DNA of 64,000 nt from Austropuccinia psidii (lineage: Eukaryota > Basidiomycota > Pucciniomycetes > Pucciniales > Sphaerophragmiaceae): assembly GCA_023105745.1 (NCBI GenBank), contig JALGQZ010000018.1:23334132-23398131 (forward strand). Direction: 5' to 3'. The notes beneath the pieces are model-generated. The model ran no database searches. It saw only the letters and a program-made list of their open reading frames with translations, and had not been told where the DNA came from. The position numbers and the translations under genes are program-made. Shown here piece by piece: positions 27,574-39,106 of this stretch. The stretch's first letter is position 1. The number at the start of each line of letters is the position of its first letter.

Positions 27574-28150
27574 TTTTGGGGGCCTGGCCGTGTTTTAAAC
27601 TTTTTTTGGACCTTATAAGTAAGTTTTTTCTCTTATTTTCTATTTTCTGACAATTGTTTTACATTTTTTAGGCGTATTTTCTTTTAAAATATATTTTTTT
27701 TATATATATTTTACTTTATTACTCATATCATAAGAGTATTTACCTCGTGGTTAATACCCACTGGAACCTTTATTTTTGGCGTGTTTACATATAAAACACT
27801 TAAGCCATCAATAAGTCCTGTATTCTTGATTGAATAAGGACACCTCTGACTGAAAAACCATCAGTTGAGGCGTGGTTAAGTGTATTGTTCACTCAATTAC
27901 ACTTATACAGAGCCACTTATTCAGATTACACTTGAAAACCACAAGTGTATCTGTGGGATACTGGCACACAAACAGTGTGACAGGGTACCAAAAGCTGTAA
28001 TTCTGACGTGGAATTGTTGATTCAATTACACTGTCATTATACAGGGCATATTGTAGTAACATACAAGCCCAGAGGCCAATCCCAGATGTGCAAAACCAGC
28101 ATTCTTGAGAAGTCTTAACTGACATAAGCCCTCTTTTTTCCTGCCTTGAT
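27574..28150 (+). promoter_or_regulatory. G2 leader with primer-binding site
   Basis: Four bases after the LTR, TGGGGGCCTGGCCGTG (27577-27592) is the candidate PBS; the initial TGG complements the tRNA CCA end. The rest is non-coding, T-rich near 27620-27720. It ends in a polypyrimidine stretch plus CAG (28131-28154) that looks like a 3' splice site leading into ORF0. A proline-tRNA-like primer is only suggested by the TGGGGGC core. Confidence 0.65.
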
Positions 28151-28154
28151 TCAG

Positions 28155-29223
28155 TGGAAGAAAATTACATCCCACTTGAGACCCAGTCACAGGCCAACAC
28201 ACCAGTGACACCCTCAGAACCAGAGGGCAGCAAGGGCAAAGGAAAGAGGCACAGTGAAGGTCTCATTACAGCCAAAAAGTGGACACCCATAGCCACTCAG
28301 AGGAGTAGAAAACCACGAAACTCTGCTTCAATACAAGGTAAACCAACCTTAACCACTTGTACAGGAAAGATTACAATTATTAACCCAGTTGTAACTTCCA
28401 AAGGCAAACTGCCCAAGTCAGCAGACAATAAATTTGTACAAGGCACAGTCAAAGGTAAATACCCTAAGAACATAAAGTTTTTGACTGCTTGCAAACACTG
28501 ATATGTCCCCTGCATACCTCAGAGATCTTGGCTTCCAAAGGAACCAGCCAGAGGACAGAGAAGGATTGTCCAGAACCAGAAGACCAGGAAGAGGACACCT
28601 TGGACACAGTGGTGGATGGCAAAACCATGAGGGAGATAATATCAACCTTGCCATTCACACTCCAATTCAACAGAGACCTCAAACCAGAGGACTGGAAGGA
28701 TATGGATCAAGTTCTTCAGATCCATCAACTCCTCAAAGACTTATTTCAATGGAGCATGGACAACAAGAGGTTCAACCTAGCAACTCACTGGGCAGAACTT
28801 GGATCAAGTTGCCAGAAGATCTGTCTCAAAGAGATAGACTTCAAAGACCTTATGGTAATCACCAAAGGTTGGAATCCTACCAGGCAGCACAGACTCCTGG
28901 AGGCAAGGGCACAGAGGATAAGGGAGAATCAAGCCACTATCCAAGCAATAGAAGAACAATTAACCCAGACAGGGCCTACTCAGATTCCTTCAGGTTCACA
29001 AGGAGCAGGCCAAATCAGCTCTCCAGTGGCTTCACACCATTCAGAAACCAGCAGATCAGTGGCCAAGAGTCACCATTCTTCACAATTCCAGGAAGTTTCC
29101 AGGAGAAGACAAGGAAACAAGGGCAATAACAAAGCCTCCTTCAACCAGAGGAGGAAAGAGTCAGACCCCATGACCCAGAAGCTGTTAGATTTGGTAAAAG
29201 AAGTACACAAGAACCAGAAGTAG
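28155..29223 (+). CDS. G2 ORF0: spliced, gag-overlapping ORF of unknown function
   Basis: The first visible exon 28155-28454 is open in one frame (…ENYIPLETQSQANTPVTPSE…, serine/lysine rich). A GT-AG intron 28455-28522 (68 bp; donor GTAAAT, acceptor CCTCAG) joins it in phase to 28523-29223, ending in TAG. The second exon reads like a folded protein (EDWKDMDQVLQIHQLLKDLF, THWAELGSSCQKICLKEIDF, then a glutamine/serine-rich basic tail). It lies +1 relative to the polyprotein frame, which is open over the same DNA apart from one stop. Exon 28155 starts at a likely 3' splice site, so an upstream exon with the ATG is missing from this annotation. Function unknown; it may be an accessory or nucleic-acid-binding protein. 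The intron is inferred from sequence, not demonstrated. Confidence 0.6.
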
Positions 29224-32200
29224 TTTTAAACCACTCTAGAATCAGTAGTCCTAGTAATAGAAACATTACCCCCACTCAGACTGAAAATAACATTGTCACA
29301 TCTGAGAGTAACATCAACAGTGATACACTGTGGTTACAAATGTCCCAATATGCTGAACAATCTGCAAAGCAGTTTGCAGAAATTAAAGCTAGCCAAGAGA
29401 GGATGAGACAAACTCAAGCCTCCTTGGAACAAATAGTTAAGAATCTTCAAGAAGGATATGCTCAACTGAGCAAAGTCTCTGAAGAAACCAACAAAAGACT
29501 GAATATAGTCTTTGAAGAACAACACCACAGCACAAGGGACAGGGAGTGTCTGGATCAAGACATTAACAAATTGTTTAATGCCTATCATAGCTTGAAGCCC
29601 CAACCACAAGGCCAAGCTATGGAGAATCCATATCAACCAGATGACATCAAACCAGATGCCATGTCGTTGAATAAGGTAAGATCTCCATCACAATACCAGG
29701 ATGGAGATGGCATGTCTTATTCAGAGAAGGAAGCCTTGAAACAGCTTCCTGAGGCCTCAAACTGGCCCAAATTCTCTGGATGAGGAGAATATGATCATAT
29801 GAAACTCATAGATTATATTGATGGACTCTTCATTAATGTACCAAGCATACCAGACTACTGGATTACTGCTAGATTTAATACTGCATTTAAAGGTCATGCA
29901 AGTATATGGTACACAGAAATGAAAGAAATCCATGGAAGAAGAAACTGGCCATGGTGGAAGAGTCAAATCATCCAAAAGTACAGTAATGGAACTTGGATAT
30001 GGCAAAAGACCATGTCATTTGAGAATGACAAATACTCTGTGGACAAAGATCCATATGAGTGGTGTCTTAGACAGTCTAAAAGACTTAAAGCCATTGATCC
30101 TCAGATGAACATCCAAATGAGGAATCACAAACTTCTGACACAACTGCCAGGAGAACTAGAACATGCAGTAAAATGCAGATGCAACCAAAATTGCACTCTA
30201 GATGACATTGCCAACACCTTACAAGACATAAGGAAAAGGACAAATATAGGGAAATTCACCCCATATAAGAGAAGTGGTTTCAAAGAGAAACAACATTTCA
30301 GGGTAGAGTTTAAAGACAAACCCAAAGAAAAAGTGGCAGAAGTGGCAAAGAAGAGAAATTCTTGTCACAATTGTGGTTCAACAGACCACTATGCCAACAA
30401 CTGTCCAAAGGCAAAGAAAAAGGTCTATGCCATAGAGAAAGTCCCTGAGGAAGAACCTCCAACAGAGGATTCTGATTCAGACTCTATGGGTGATGCCATC
30501 AGAGAACCATCTGAGGATGATCAAGACCCAAGAGAGGAATTTCTAGTGGAATACCAAGAAGAAACCCCACTGCAAATCCAGGACATACAGCTGGAAGCAG
30601 GCATGCCACAGGACACTGCTAACAAGAACTTGTGCAAACACACACAAGATGCACAAACATTCCTGGTTACACCAACCAAAGGAATGGCATATATACATGG
30701 GACAGCTACAAAAATGACTGTTTGTATTGACAATGCTCAGCATCCACTGATCATTTATAGTGGAGCACACTGCTCCATAGTGGCCAGAAACTATCTGGAT
30801 ACTCACTTCCCAAACTGGGAAAAACAGCTCTTGCCCACTAAGGCAAAGAACTTTAAAAGTGCATCAGGGAGGATGACTTCCATTGGGACAATTATCAAAG
30901 AGATAATTATACACCACAGGAAGGGTAATATCAGACTCAACCCAGAGTTTGTAGTGCTTAATGATGCCCACATCCAAGGTTTTTTACTGGGAACAGATTA
31001 CCAGAGGATGTATGGCATAGACATTTACAACAGTAAAAATAGGCATATCACCATTGGTACTAACAAGGAGAAGAAATTTTCACTTGACATATACCAGATA
31101 TCTTCTCAAGATCCACTAGAAGAACTTCTGAAGGAATTCAGAGAGGGACAGTTTAGCACTACCCTCACCAGTAAAGAAGAACTAAGTTTACTGAAGATGC
31201 TGAGAAAGAACAGACCAGCATTTTCCATTGGTGAAGAACCATTAGGCAAGATCAAAGGCCATGATATAGAACTATATCTGGATGTGGAAAGGCCTTATCC
31301 ACCCATGCTGAGGAGACCTCCTTATCCAGCAAGCCTGGAAACCAGGAAAGAAATTGAGAAACATATTAATTAACTCCTGGATATGGATGTCATCAGGAAG
31401 ATTGGACATAATGAAATAGTGGAAATTACCACCCCTGTCCTGATCACTTGGCATGATGGCAAGTCTAGATTGTGTGGAGATTTCAGAGCCCTGAATAACT
31501 ACATAAAAGCAGACAGGTACCCTATACCAAGGATACCCCATGCCTTAGATAAACTGGCCAAGGCCAGATATATAACCAAAATGGATTGTATAAAAGGTTT
31601 CAACCAAAATAGAGTTAAACCAAACTCCATGAAGTTACTCAGGATAATATGCCATATGGGTATATATGAGTACACCAGGATGCCATTTGGCATCAAGAAT
31701 GCACCAGCCCACTTCCAAAGGATGATGGACACCATATTTCAAGAAGAAATAATGGAAGGCTGGATGGTAGTATATATTGATGATATCATTATATACTCAG
31801 AGACATGGGAAGACCATGTACAATACATAGACAGAGTTCTAAGTAAATGTATACCCATTAATCTCAAAATTTCACTCAAAAAGTGTAATTTTGGCCAACA
31901 AGAGCTACTAGCTCTAGGACATAAAGTCTCAGGTCTTAGTCTGGCAATTGACCAGAACAAAGTAGCAGCAGTACTGCAAAAACCAGTACCAAAGAACATC
32001 AAAGAGATGCAATCTCTCCTTGGGTTTGCTAGCTACTATAGAAACCATATCAAAAGTTTTGCACACATAACTAGTAGCGTATACAAGTTATGTTCAAAAG
32101 ATGTAGTTTTTGAAATAACCAAGGAAAGGAGGGATGCATATGAGAGAATCAAATATGAACTCACCAATGCACCAGTGCTCATCTTACCTGACTTTGAACT

Positions 32201-34358
32201 ACCATTCAAGTTATATATAGATGCAGCATGCAGCCAAGGCTTAGGAGCAGCCCTTCACCAAAGACAAATTGTGGATGGTGAACCAAGAGAGGGTGTAATA
32301 TTTTACATCTCTGGGCAACTGAAAGATTCAGAAGCCAGGTATGGGGCCACCCAGACTGAATGTCTATGTCTAGTCTGGGCTCTAGAAAAACTCCATTATT
32401 ATTTGGAGGGTGCAGTCTTTGAAGTCTACATAGACTGCACAGCCTTGAAGTCTTTACTAAACATGAAGACTACAAATAGACATATGCTGAGATGGCAAAT
32501 AGCCATCCAGGAGTATAGAGGGAACATGACCATCATATACAAGGAAGGTAAAAGCCATACCAATGCAGATGGCCTTAGCAGATGGCCACTGGACAATGTC
32601 AAAAGCAATCCAGCTTATGACCCAGAAGTTGCAGCAAAAATCCCTATCCATTTCATGGAAATAGATAGGAGGAAAAACTTCAGATTATCTGAATGAGCAC
32701 CAGAAAGTGGTACCCTTGACAGTGGAAACACTGACTCAGAAGGGACAGAAACTCCCATACTGGGAATAAGTTCCTCAGAACTGCACAATGAATTCTTTAG
32801 TGCAGTACAGAAGTCTTATGCCAAACACAAAGAGTGTAGCATACTACTCCAACTCCTTCAACAAAAGTACAGGAGCCCAGAACTGGAAACCCAGCTGGAA
32901 GAACCCTGGTTGAGGGCCTATAAAGACAATAAGTTTTTTCTTATAGATGGCCTGCTCTACCACAGAGAAAAGCACACAAGTGCACTCACAGTGGTAGACA
33001 GAGACCACATCTCATTTATCCTACAAGAATGCCATGACTGCCCCTATATGGGACACATGAGTGAGGACAGGACCAAAGAGAGGGTAGCAAGCACAGCTTG
33101 GTGGCCCAAGTGGGAACAAGAGTTGAGTGAATACATCAACACTTGTGAAAGATTCCAAAGGGCAAATAGGAAACATGGGAAGAAGTATGGGTTGCTTCAA
33201 CACATAGAAGAACCCAAACACCCATGGGAAACCATCAACATGGACTGGGTAACAGGACTTGTCCCAGGGGGCAAAGAAAACTATAATGCCTGTTTGATCA
33301 TAGTTGATAGGTTTAGCAAGAGCATGAGGTGTCTACCATGCCATAAGGAAGACACAGCCATGGATACTGCTCTGTTGTTTTGGAATAACATCATATCTAC
33401 CTGTGGAGTCCCTAAGATCATCATTAGTGATAGGGACCCAAAATTCACATCTGAATTTTGGACTAACTTACATGACATTCTTGGTACCAAACTTGCTTTT
33501 TCCACAGCTTACCATCCACAAACAGATGGCCTAGCTGAGAGGATGATCCAAAAAATGGAGGACATCCTCAGAAGATTCTGTGCCTATGGCATGGAATACA
33601 AGGACCATGAGGGGTACACCCATGATTGGGTTACCCTCTTACCAGCAGTCCAACTGGCTTATAATACAAGCCAGCACTCCACCACAGGTAAAACACCTGC
33701 ACTGGTGGAGAAAGGGTGGAACCCCCTGTTGCCTGTGGATCACTTGAAGAAAAATCTCCTGACTATCCACCCCACAGCCAAAGACTTCTATGATATGTGG
33801 AAGAGGGCCTGTGACACAGCTGCCAAATGCATAGCTGAGGCAAAAGAATACAATAAGCAGAGGTGGGACAAATCACATATGGAACCTGACTTCAAGGAAG
33901 GGGACCAGGTTCTAGTGTCTACACTGAACTTCAACAATCTCAAAGGACCTAAAAAGATGAGAGACTCATTTGTAGGACCTTTTACTATCATTAAGTTGAT
34001 AGGAAAAAATGCAGTGGAAGTCAAACTCACTGAGGAGTTTTCAAGGAAACATCCAGTCTTTCCAGTGAGTTTGGTCAAACCATACTTCCAGACAGAGGAG
34101 GACGAATTCCCCTCAAGGAGAAAGAACCCCACACCACAAGAGATAGTGGAAGTGGAAGACTCCCCTGGACCTGTGAGTAAGATCATCAGGGCCAGGAAGA
34201 TCAGACTGAATGGGAAGGATCAAAGACAATACCTAGTCAGATTCAAGAACCAGACAGCAGATAAAGACAAATGGTTGGCAGAGGATGCCATACCAGATGG
34301 GAACCTTCATTTGAGGAGATTCAGAGCCTCTGGGAGGACTGAGCAGTCTCATCAATGA
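28503..34358 (+). pseudogene. G2 Gag-Pol polyprotein with four in-frame stops
   Basis: One frame runs ~1951 codons and is broken only at 29127 (TAA), 29781 (TGA), 31371 (TAA) and 32694 (TGA); no frameshift. Order: disordered N-terminus overlapping ORF0, coiled coil (~29340-29560), gag core (29799-30290), CCHC zinc knuckle (CHNCGSTDHYANNC, 30363-30404), retropepsin (30720-30830) with the catalytic Asp codon replaced by TAT (IYSGA, 30756-30758), RT (LCGDFRALN near 31472; YIDD at 31773-31784 intact), RNase H (LYIDAACSQGLGAAL near 32212), integrase HHCC finger near 33036-33155 with the last Cys replaced (CERF), DDE core intact (D 33243, D 33429, E 33537: D-35-E), and chromodomain (34165-34330). 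The start ATG lies within the ORF0 intron. Family: chromovirus clade of Metaviridae. Confidence 0.95.
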
Positions 34359-34370
34359 CAAGCCTTTTTT

Positions 34371-34382
34371 AGAGGGAGGGTA
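34371..34382 (+). promoter_or_regulatory. G2 polypurine tract
   Basis: AGAGGGAGGGTA immediately precedes TGTCAG of the 3' LTR, 12 bp past the polyprotein stop. This is the expected second-strand primer site. Confidence 0.9.
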
Positions 34383-35820
34383 TGTCAGCCTGTGACTCAA
34401 AACCAGAGCACAAGCATGACAGCCAAAATACCATAAACCAATGGTATAGCCAAGATACCACCAAAACATGGAGCTGAGCCAAATAAGCTCAAAAGGTATC
34501 AAAAGAAAGAGGAAACTCACCCCTTTCTGGGAGTATAAGTCCCATCACCATAGGACAATAAATAACAAAGTTATTCCTGCTCAAAGTTATTGCTGAGCAT
34601 AAACGTTAATTTTCACCTCTCATCTAAAATCTAGAAGGAAAGGCTTAACCCCATCAAATGGGTATTCAAAATGAAGCTCTAAGCCAGGGCTATCCAATGG
34701 TACCAGCCAAACTGATCTAGCACCAATATTACTGGAGTTATGGTAAATTTCAGGCCAAATAAGGGTGAACAAAACATTCACCTCTCATCTAACTTCTACA
34801 GTTTTAGTGTGGGATACCTGAAGTGGGGTATTTTTTGGGAAGGGAACAATCAGGGCTATCTGATGGTGTCATCCATTTCCCCATAGCTCAACTGGAACAA
34901 AAGTTATGGGGCAAACAAGCTCAATACAGCTTTTTGCCCAAAACACGCAAATGTACAAAAATCTTGTACATGGGATAAATTTGCCATATTTAATGATACC
35001 CATATCAAATAAGGTACCATTGTGTAGAGCACATACAGGGCTACACACTGAACCAATTTTGAGGTTGATATCTCAAGAATTGACAAAGGTATGGCTGTTT
35101 TAAGGTCAAAATCTCACCTGCTGTCATATACAGCCTTACCATGGGATAATATCCCATAACCATGAATATGAGGTGTCAAATAGACAAAGAAGCATGTTTT
35201 TACTTCAATACCTCCTATGTCAGTCAATACTGGGGTCCCATACAGTTTCTGTACAGCATTCTACGTGTCATACACATCAGAATCAGGCTGTGATGTCCCC
35301 AGATGAAAATTTTCACCCTGTATTGGTGAAAACCGCCCAGATGTGGTTTCAAAACCACATCTGAGCCCAATAAAGGTTATACAGGCTTTATGCAAACCAC
35401 AAGCCAGTACTAGAAAGTGAAAAAATCTTCACTTCCTCTACGTGGAAAGGTCTAGTACCCTTTCCACCCCATTTCAGGATAAAAAGGAGGCTTTTCACTG
35501 CCAGAATAGCTTTCCTCATCCTGCTCTTGAATACCCTACGTAGTAAACTGTCAAAAAAAATTACTCTTGGTTAATAATCAGGTATACTCTTAAATTAAAA
35601 GTATTGTAGTCTTTATTATTGTAACCCAAGAGGTAAAGCTGCACCCTGGGCTTTCAACAGCGCTCACCACCACTATATCTCTATAGTAAAGCCCTTAATA
35701 TCTTAATTTAATCATTTATTATCAACTTTATTATCTTTTTAAGCTATTTTTACCATGTCACAGTCATAGTTAAAGCCTGTAAATACTTATATACACCTTT
35801 ATCATAGACTCATCCTGACA
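34383..35820 (+). repeat. G2 3' LTR
   Basis: The same length as the 5' LTR. Starts TGTCAGCCTG and ends CATCCTGACA, followed by the TSD ACAAC and by resumed S2-TSD/G1 sequence at 35826. Confidence 0.96.
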
Positions 35821-35825
35821 ACAAC

Positions 35826-37495
35826 CCTGTTTATCCTCAATACAGGCTCTGGGTATGTTTGTCCTCTTTTTAAGTGGTGTTTCCATTTCCTTTGGTGATT
35901 TTTCAGATGTCCTTGGTAATTATGTTTTTGATTCTTTCCTTGGATTCTCAATTCTTGAGGATCTATTTTTGGTGTTTCTTAATCCATAGTTATTTAGAAA
36001 TGGATCATTGGTTGATGATATAGTTGGAAGCTTCCAGCTTCCCCCATCTTCAATTTTGGCTATATCTGTTGAAATATCATCTTTTTTAACTGTATTATTT
36101 TCATTCAATTTGGTTTTTGGTAATGATCTTTAGCTTCATCTTCTTTCCTTTTCTTGGTAACATCTTCTTGTTATTTTGCAAATTCTTCAACTAATTTCTT
36201 TGCAGAGGTTCTTCCATTTGTTGGTACTCCTTGCCAATTCAAAAATGAGAATCCACCTCCTTGTCTTCTGAACCATTTTTAATTCTTATCTTCAAATAGT
36301 CAGCTACATATTTACACTGAATGTCCTTCCTCCAGAGATTAATAACATTTGTCATAGGGTTTTGGTATTTTTTGTGTTGGTGTATCAGTAATATGTCCTT
36401 GTGAAAAGGGTGGTAAGCTATTTTTTGGGTACCTTGTTTTGTTTTCCTGTTTGAGTACCTGACCTGTTTTCCTTTGAGGTAGTACTGCTTTTGTAAATTC
36501 CTCAATTTTCTGAATGAACTCCTTCAATTCCTTCTTTTCATCTTTATCCTAGATCTTTGGTCTTTGTTGCTCTCTAGCTTTCTTATTAAGCTCTTTCAAT
36601 TGATTCAAAGAATTTTCCATTGTTTAATCTTCAAATTTAACTTTCTTCTCTTTTGACTTATCTAAATAAGGATAGTTGAATTCATCATGAGAAATTTTGT
36701 TTTCAACTCTGTCCCTTGATACTATCACACTTTCTAGTTCTTTCTCTATATAGCTCTTCAACACTTTCATTTCTGGTACAATATACCCACCATTCCTTGC
36801 TTTTATCACAACCTTATCTCTCCTCATTTCCTTTATTATGGAATTTTCAATTTCTGGTGAAATACTGGCATAGAGCTCTTCATGATGCTCAACTTCCCTT
36901 CTAATATATCCATATTTATACAGATAATCTGTGATTTTTTCATATTCTCCAATAAATCTATTGCATTCAGCTGAACTTCCAATCCCTCCTTCTCCTTTTG
37001 TATTACTTAAAAGCTTCGCTAAGGACTCTAGTCTATATCTTCTGTCTGGATCTACTCTTCCTCATTCTGTGGTAAGGGCTTCTTTGAGTTTTTTCCAGTC
37101 CTTCTCTTCATATCCTTGAATTGCTTCAATTTTCTCCTTATCTTCTTGAGATTCTGACATAAAAATAATCTGTCTTTATATATATTCTACACTGTCTCCT
37201 TCAATTTCATCTGCTCCTTCTACTCTCTTGATGAATTTTTCTCATTAATTACCATAAAAAGCAATATTATAATCTTTAGCCCTTATATTAACAATAGGAG
37301 AAGTTGTCTTAGAAATTTCTTCTTTTAATGTACTTGGCTGGTTTTGTCTGTACAAAAATAATTTCTTTTGAATACTCTGTTATCTTTGTTCTTTTTTGGG
37401 TGTGGATGTTGCTCTAGGACCAGGTGTAGGTGATATTGGTGAATATTCAGGCCTAACATGCCTTGGTAATTTGGGTTCACTTGGACTGGCTCCAG
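35826..37495 (-). pseudogene. G1 gag, central and C-terminal part
   Basis: Read leftward from 37495: proline/serine-rich linker (GASPSEPKLPRHVRPEYSPI), capsid-like region (YNIAFYGN, FIKRVEGADEIEGDS, YEEKDWKKLKEAL, CNRFIGEYEKITDYLYKYGY, KARNGGYIVPEMKVLKSYIE), then a zinc-knuckle remnant near 36360-36310 (PYDKCY-stop-SLEEGH) that has lost two Cys, then a basic, acidic-patched linker. The order and spacing match retrotransposon gag. Stops and shifts are frequent. It is joined in frame to 47655 on one side (across G3) and to 23990 on the other (across G2 plus S2). Confidence 0.85.
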
Positions 37496-37500
37496 GTGTG

Positions 37501-38246
37501 TGTCACAGGGGCTCTTCTAAGTGAACAGGGCCTGGCACTCAGTAAACTGGGACTTACTTATGGAGGGCTCAGGATATGGTAAGAAAAGAGTACACTGAAG
37601 AGTGTGAAGAGATGAATTACTAAATAAAAGAATATAAGAAGAGCAGCAACAAATAATAAGAGTAAGAATAAAAGAGCCAACCACAAACAAGCCCAAGTCC
37701 ATTGTTTCAACCTGTCAGAATTGAAAGAGAAGGGTTAATAAGGATATGGCCACCCAACTCATACTGTACAGGTGAATAAAGAAAGAAGGCAAAGACTAAC
37801 TTAAAATTAAATAATTATAATACTCAAAAAATAAGGATAAGAATAATTATAAAATAATAAATAAACTAAATTAATTAACTGGTCAAAAGTCCCCAATGGG
37901 GAGAAAGAGGGGCTGGTATATGTGAGAATCATCAGCCCTGATCCAGACAGAGAATCTTGGTGAGAAGATTTGATGATTGAATTGAGTCTGGCCAATACAG
38001 GTCCTGTACGGATGTACAGGATTTGCACAGGAGGGATGGTGGTATTGAGTGATCATACAGTTTGGAAATGGTGTATCCAACCTGTACCAGTATTGACAGG
38101 CTGTATTGATGAACCAGAATGTATGCATGTTTCAGCAAGGAAGATTGCTGAAGCTGAATGCTGATACACACAGTGGATTTTCTGGTTTGAGGTGTTTGAG
38201 TGGGTGTAAGTATGAATACCCTTACCCCTGATTAGTGGTTGTTACA
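37501..38246 (-). repeat. G3 3' LTR
   Basis: Plus-strand reading TGTCACAGGGGCTC to GGTTGTTACA, 746 bp. It matches 46884-47649 closely but lacks ~20 bp present near 47463-47483 of the 5' copy. Confidence 0.95.
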
Positions 38247-38260
38247 GTATCCCCCTCTTG
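38247..38260 (-). promoter_or_regulatory. G3 polypurine tract
   Basis: Minus-strand reading AAGAGGGGGATAC directly before the 3' LTR start TGTAAC. Confidence 0.85.
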
Positions 38261-39106
38261 AAACTGGTGGGCTCCTGAACACCATAATACCCTGCCACTG
38301 TTGAGTGGCATCTCAATCTCCCCCCATTTTTCCAAAAAAAATTCTTTTTAATTTTAATTCCCTCTTGACCATTATCCTGAAAGTCCCCTCTTCACTTCTT
38401 CACTGTCCTACTTGATTCAAATTATCTTCCCCCTTCTTTTAACCTGAGTAAGTGCTTTCAGCTTCATAATATGCTTCTTTTTGGATTCAGTCCTTTTCTT
38501 CCTTTCAAGGAATGGCCTTTGGGTTGTATCCCAAAATGAGTGCCATAGAGCTCTTCTGCTAAAAAACTGATGGCCAATGAGTATATGTTCATATACCTCA
38601 TTGTGAATGGGCCAAATTGATGTTTTGGCCCTTCCTGCCTTGATTGGAATCCCTTCAAAGTCTTCAACAGGGGGGTCTTGTCCCCATTATACCTGAAAAT
38701 GCCTTTAAAATGGTTTTTTGGGCCCAATTGGCTTCACCCTTGATTTTGGGTCATGGCCCTTCCTATGGTGATTTTGGATCATTTTTTGGCCCATTTTGGT
38801 CTTTTGGTGGTTTTGGGGTCCTATGGTCCACAGTCCGTGGGGCTTATTGGAGGCCCCCAGGGCCTAAATTGGCCCCTGAGCCCAAATTTGCTGGGGCTTC
38901 AGGGGCCATTAATATGGACCATAAAGAGTCTGACCTCCCCAAAGTTGCAGGGGAGGTCCTGGGTGGTGACAAGGACTCACCACCTTAAGGACTTTGAGGG
39001 AAGCCATAATTGACGTATGGTCCCCACTTCCTCAAGGGCATTTTTTCTTCAGAGTTGAAGTGATTGGATATGACTTTTGAATCTTCTTCTTTCCTACTTC
39101 TTATTC
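38261..39106 (+). other. G3 region between 3' LTR and antisense gene, non-coding
   Basis: The stretch 38640-39000 is less AT-rich than its surroundings and contains overlapping ~110-codon frames full of Gly, Pro and Trp (GPSYGDFGSFFGPFW), typical of chance translation of repetitive GGCC/TTTTGG DNA. Because the antisense gene starts at 39107 on the plus strand, its promoter would lie here. I identify no TATA element. Confidence 0.5.

Larger units (their letters stand above)
26136..35820 (+). mobile_element. G2: Ty3/gypsy chromovirus, structurally complete, 9685 bp
   Basis: Two 1438-bp LTRs (26136-27573, 34383-35820) flank one polyprotein frame with gag, PR, RT, RNase H, IN and a C-terminal chromodomain. 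PBS is at 27577, PPT at 34371-34382, and TSD ACAAC at 26131-26135 and 35821-35825. The LTRs differ at only a few percent of positions by eye, making it the youngest-looking or among the youngest insertions. Four in-frame stops and at least two active-site substitutions make it non-autonomous as it stands. Confidence 0.96.

Noticed and set aside
38644..39013. Two overlapping ORFs (114 and 86 codons) in less AT-rich DNA
   Set aside because: Gly/Pro/Trp-rich translation of GGCC- and TTTTGG-rich low-complexity DNA in both frames; no start context or domain, although a regulatory role for the antisense gene is possible.
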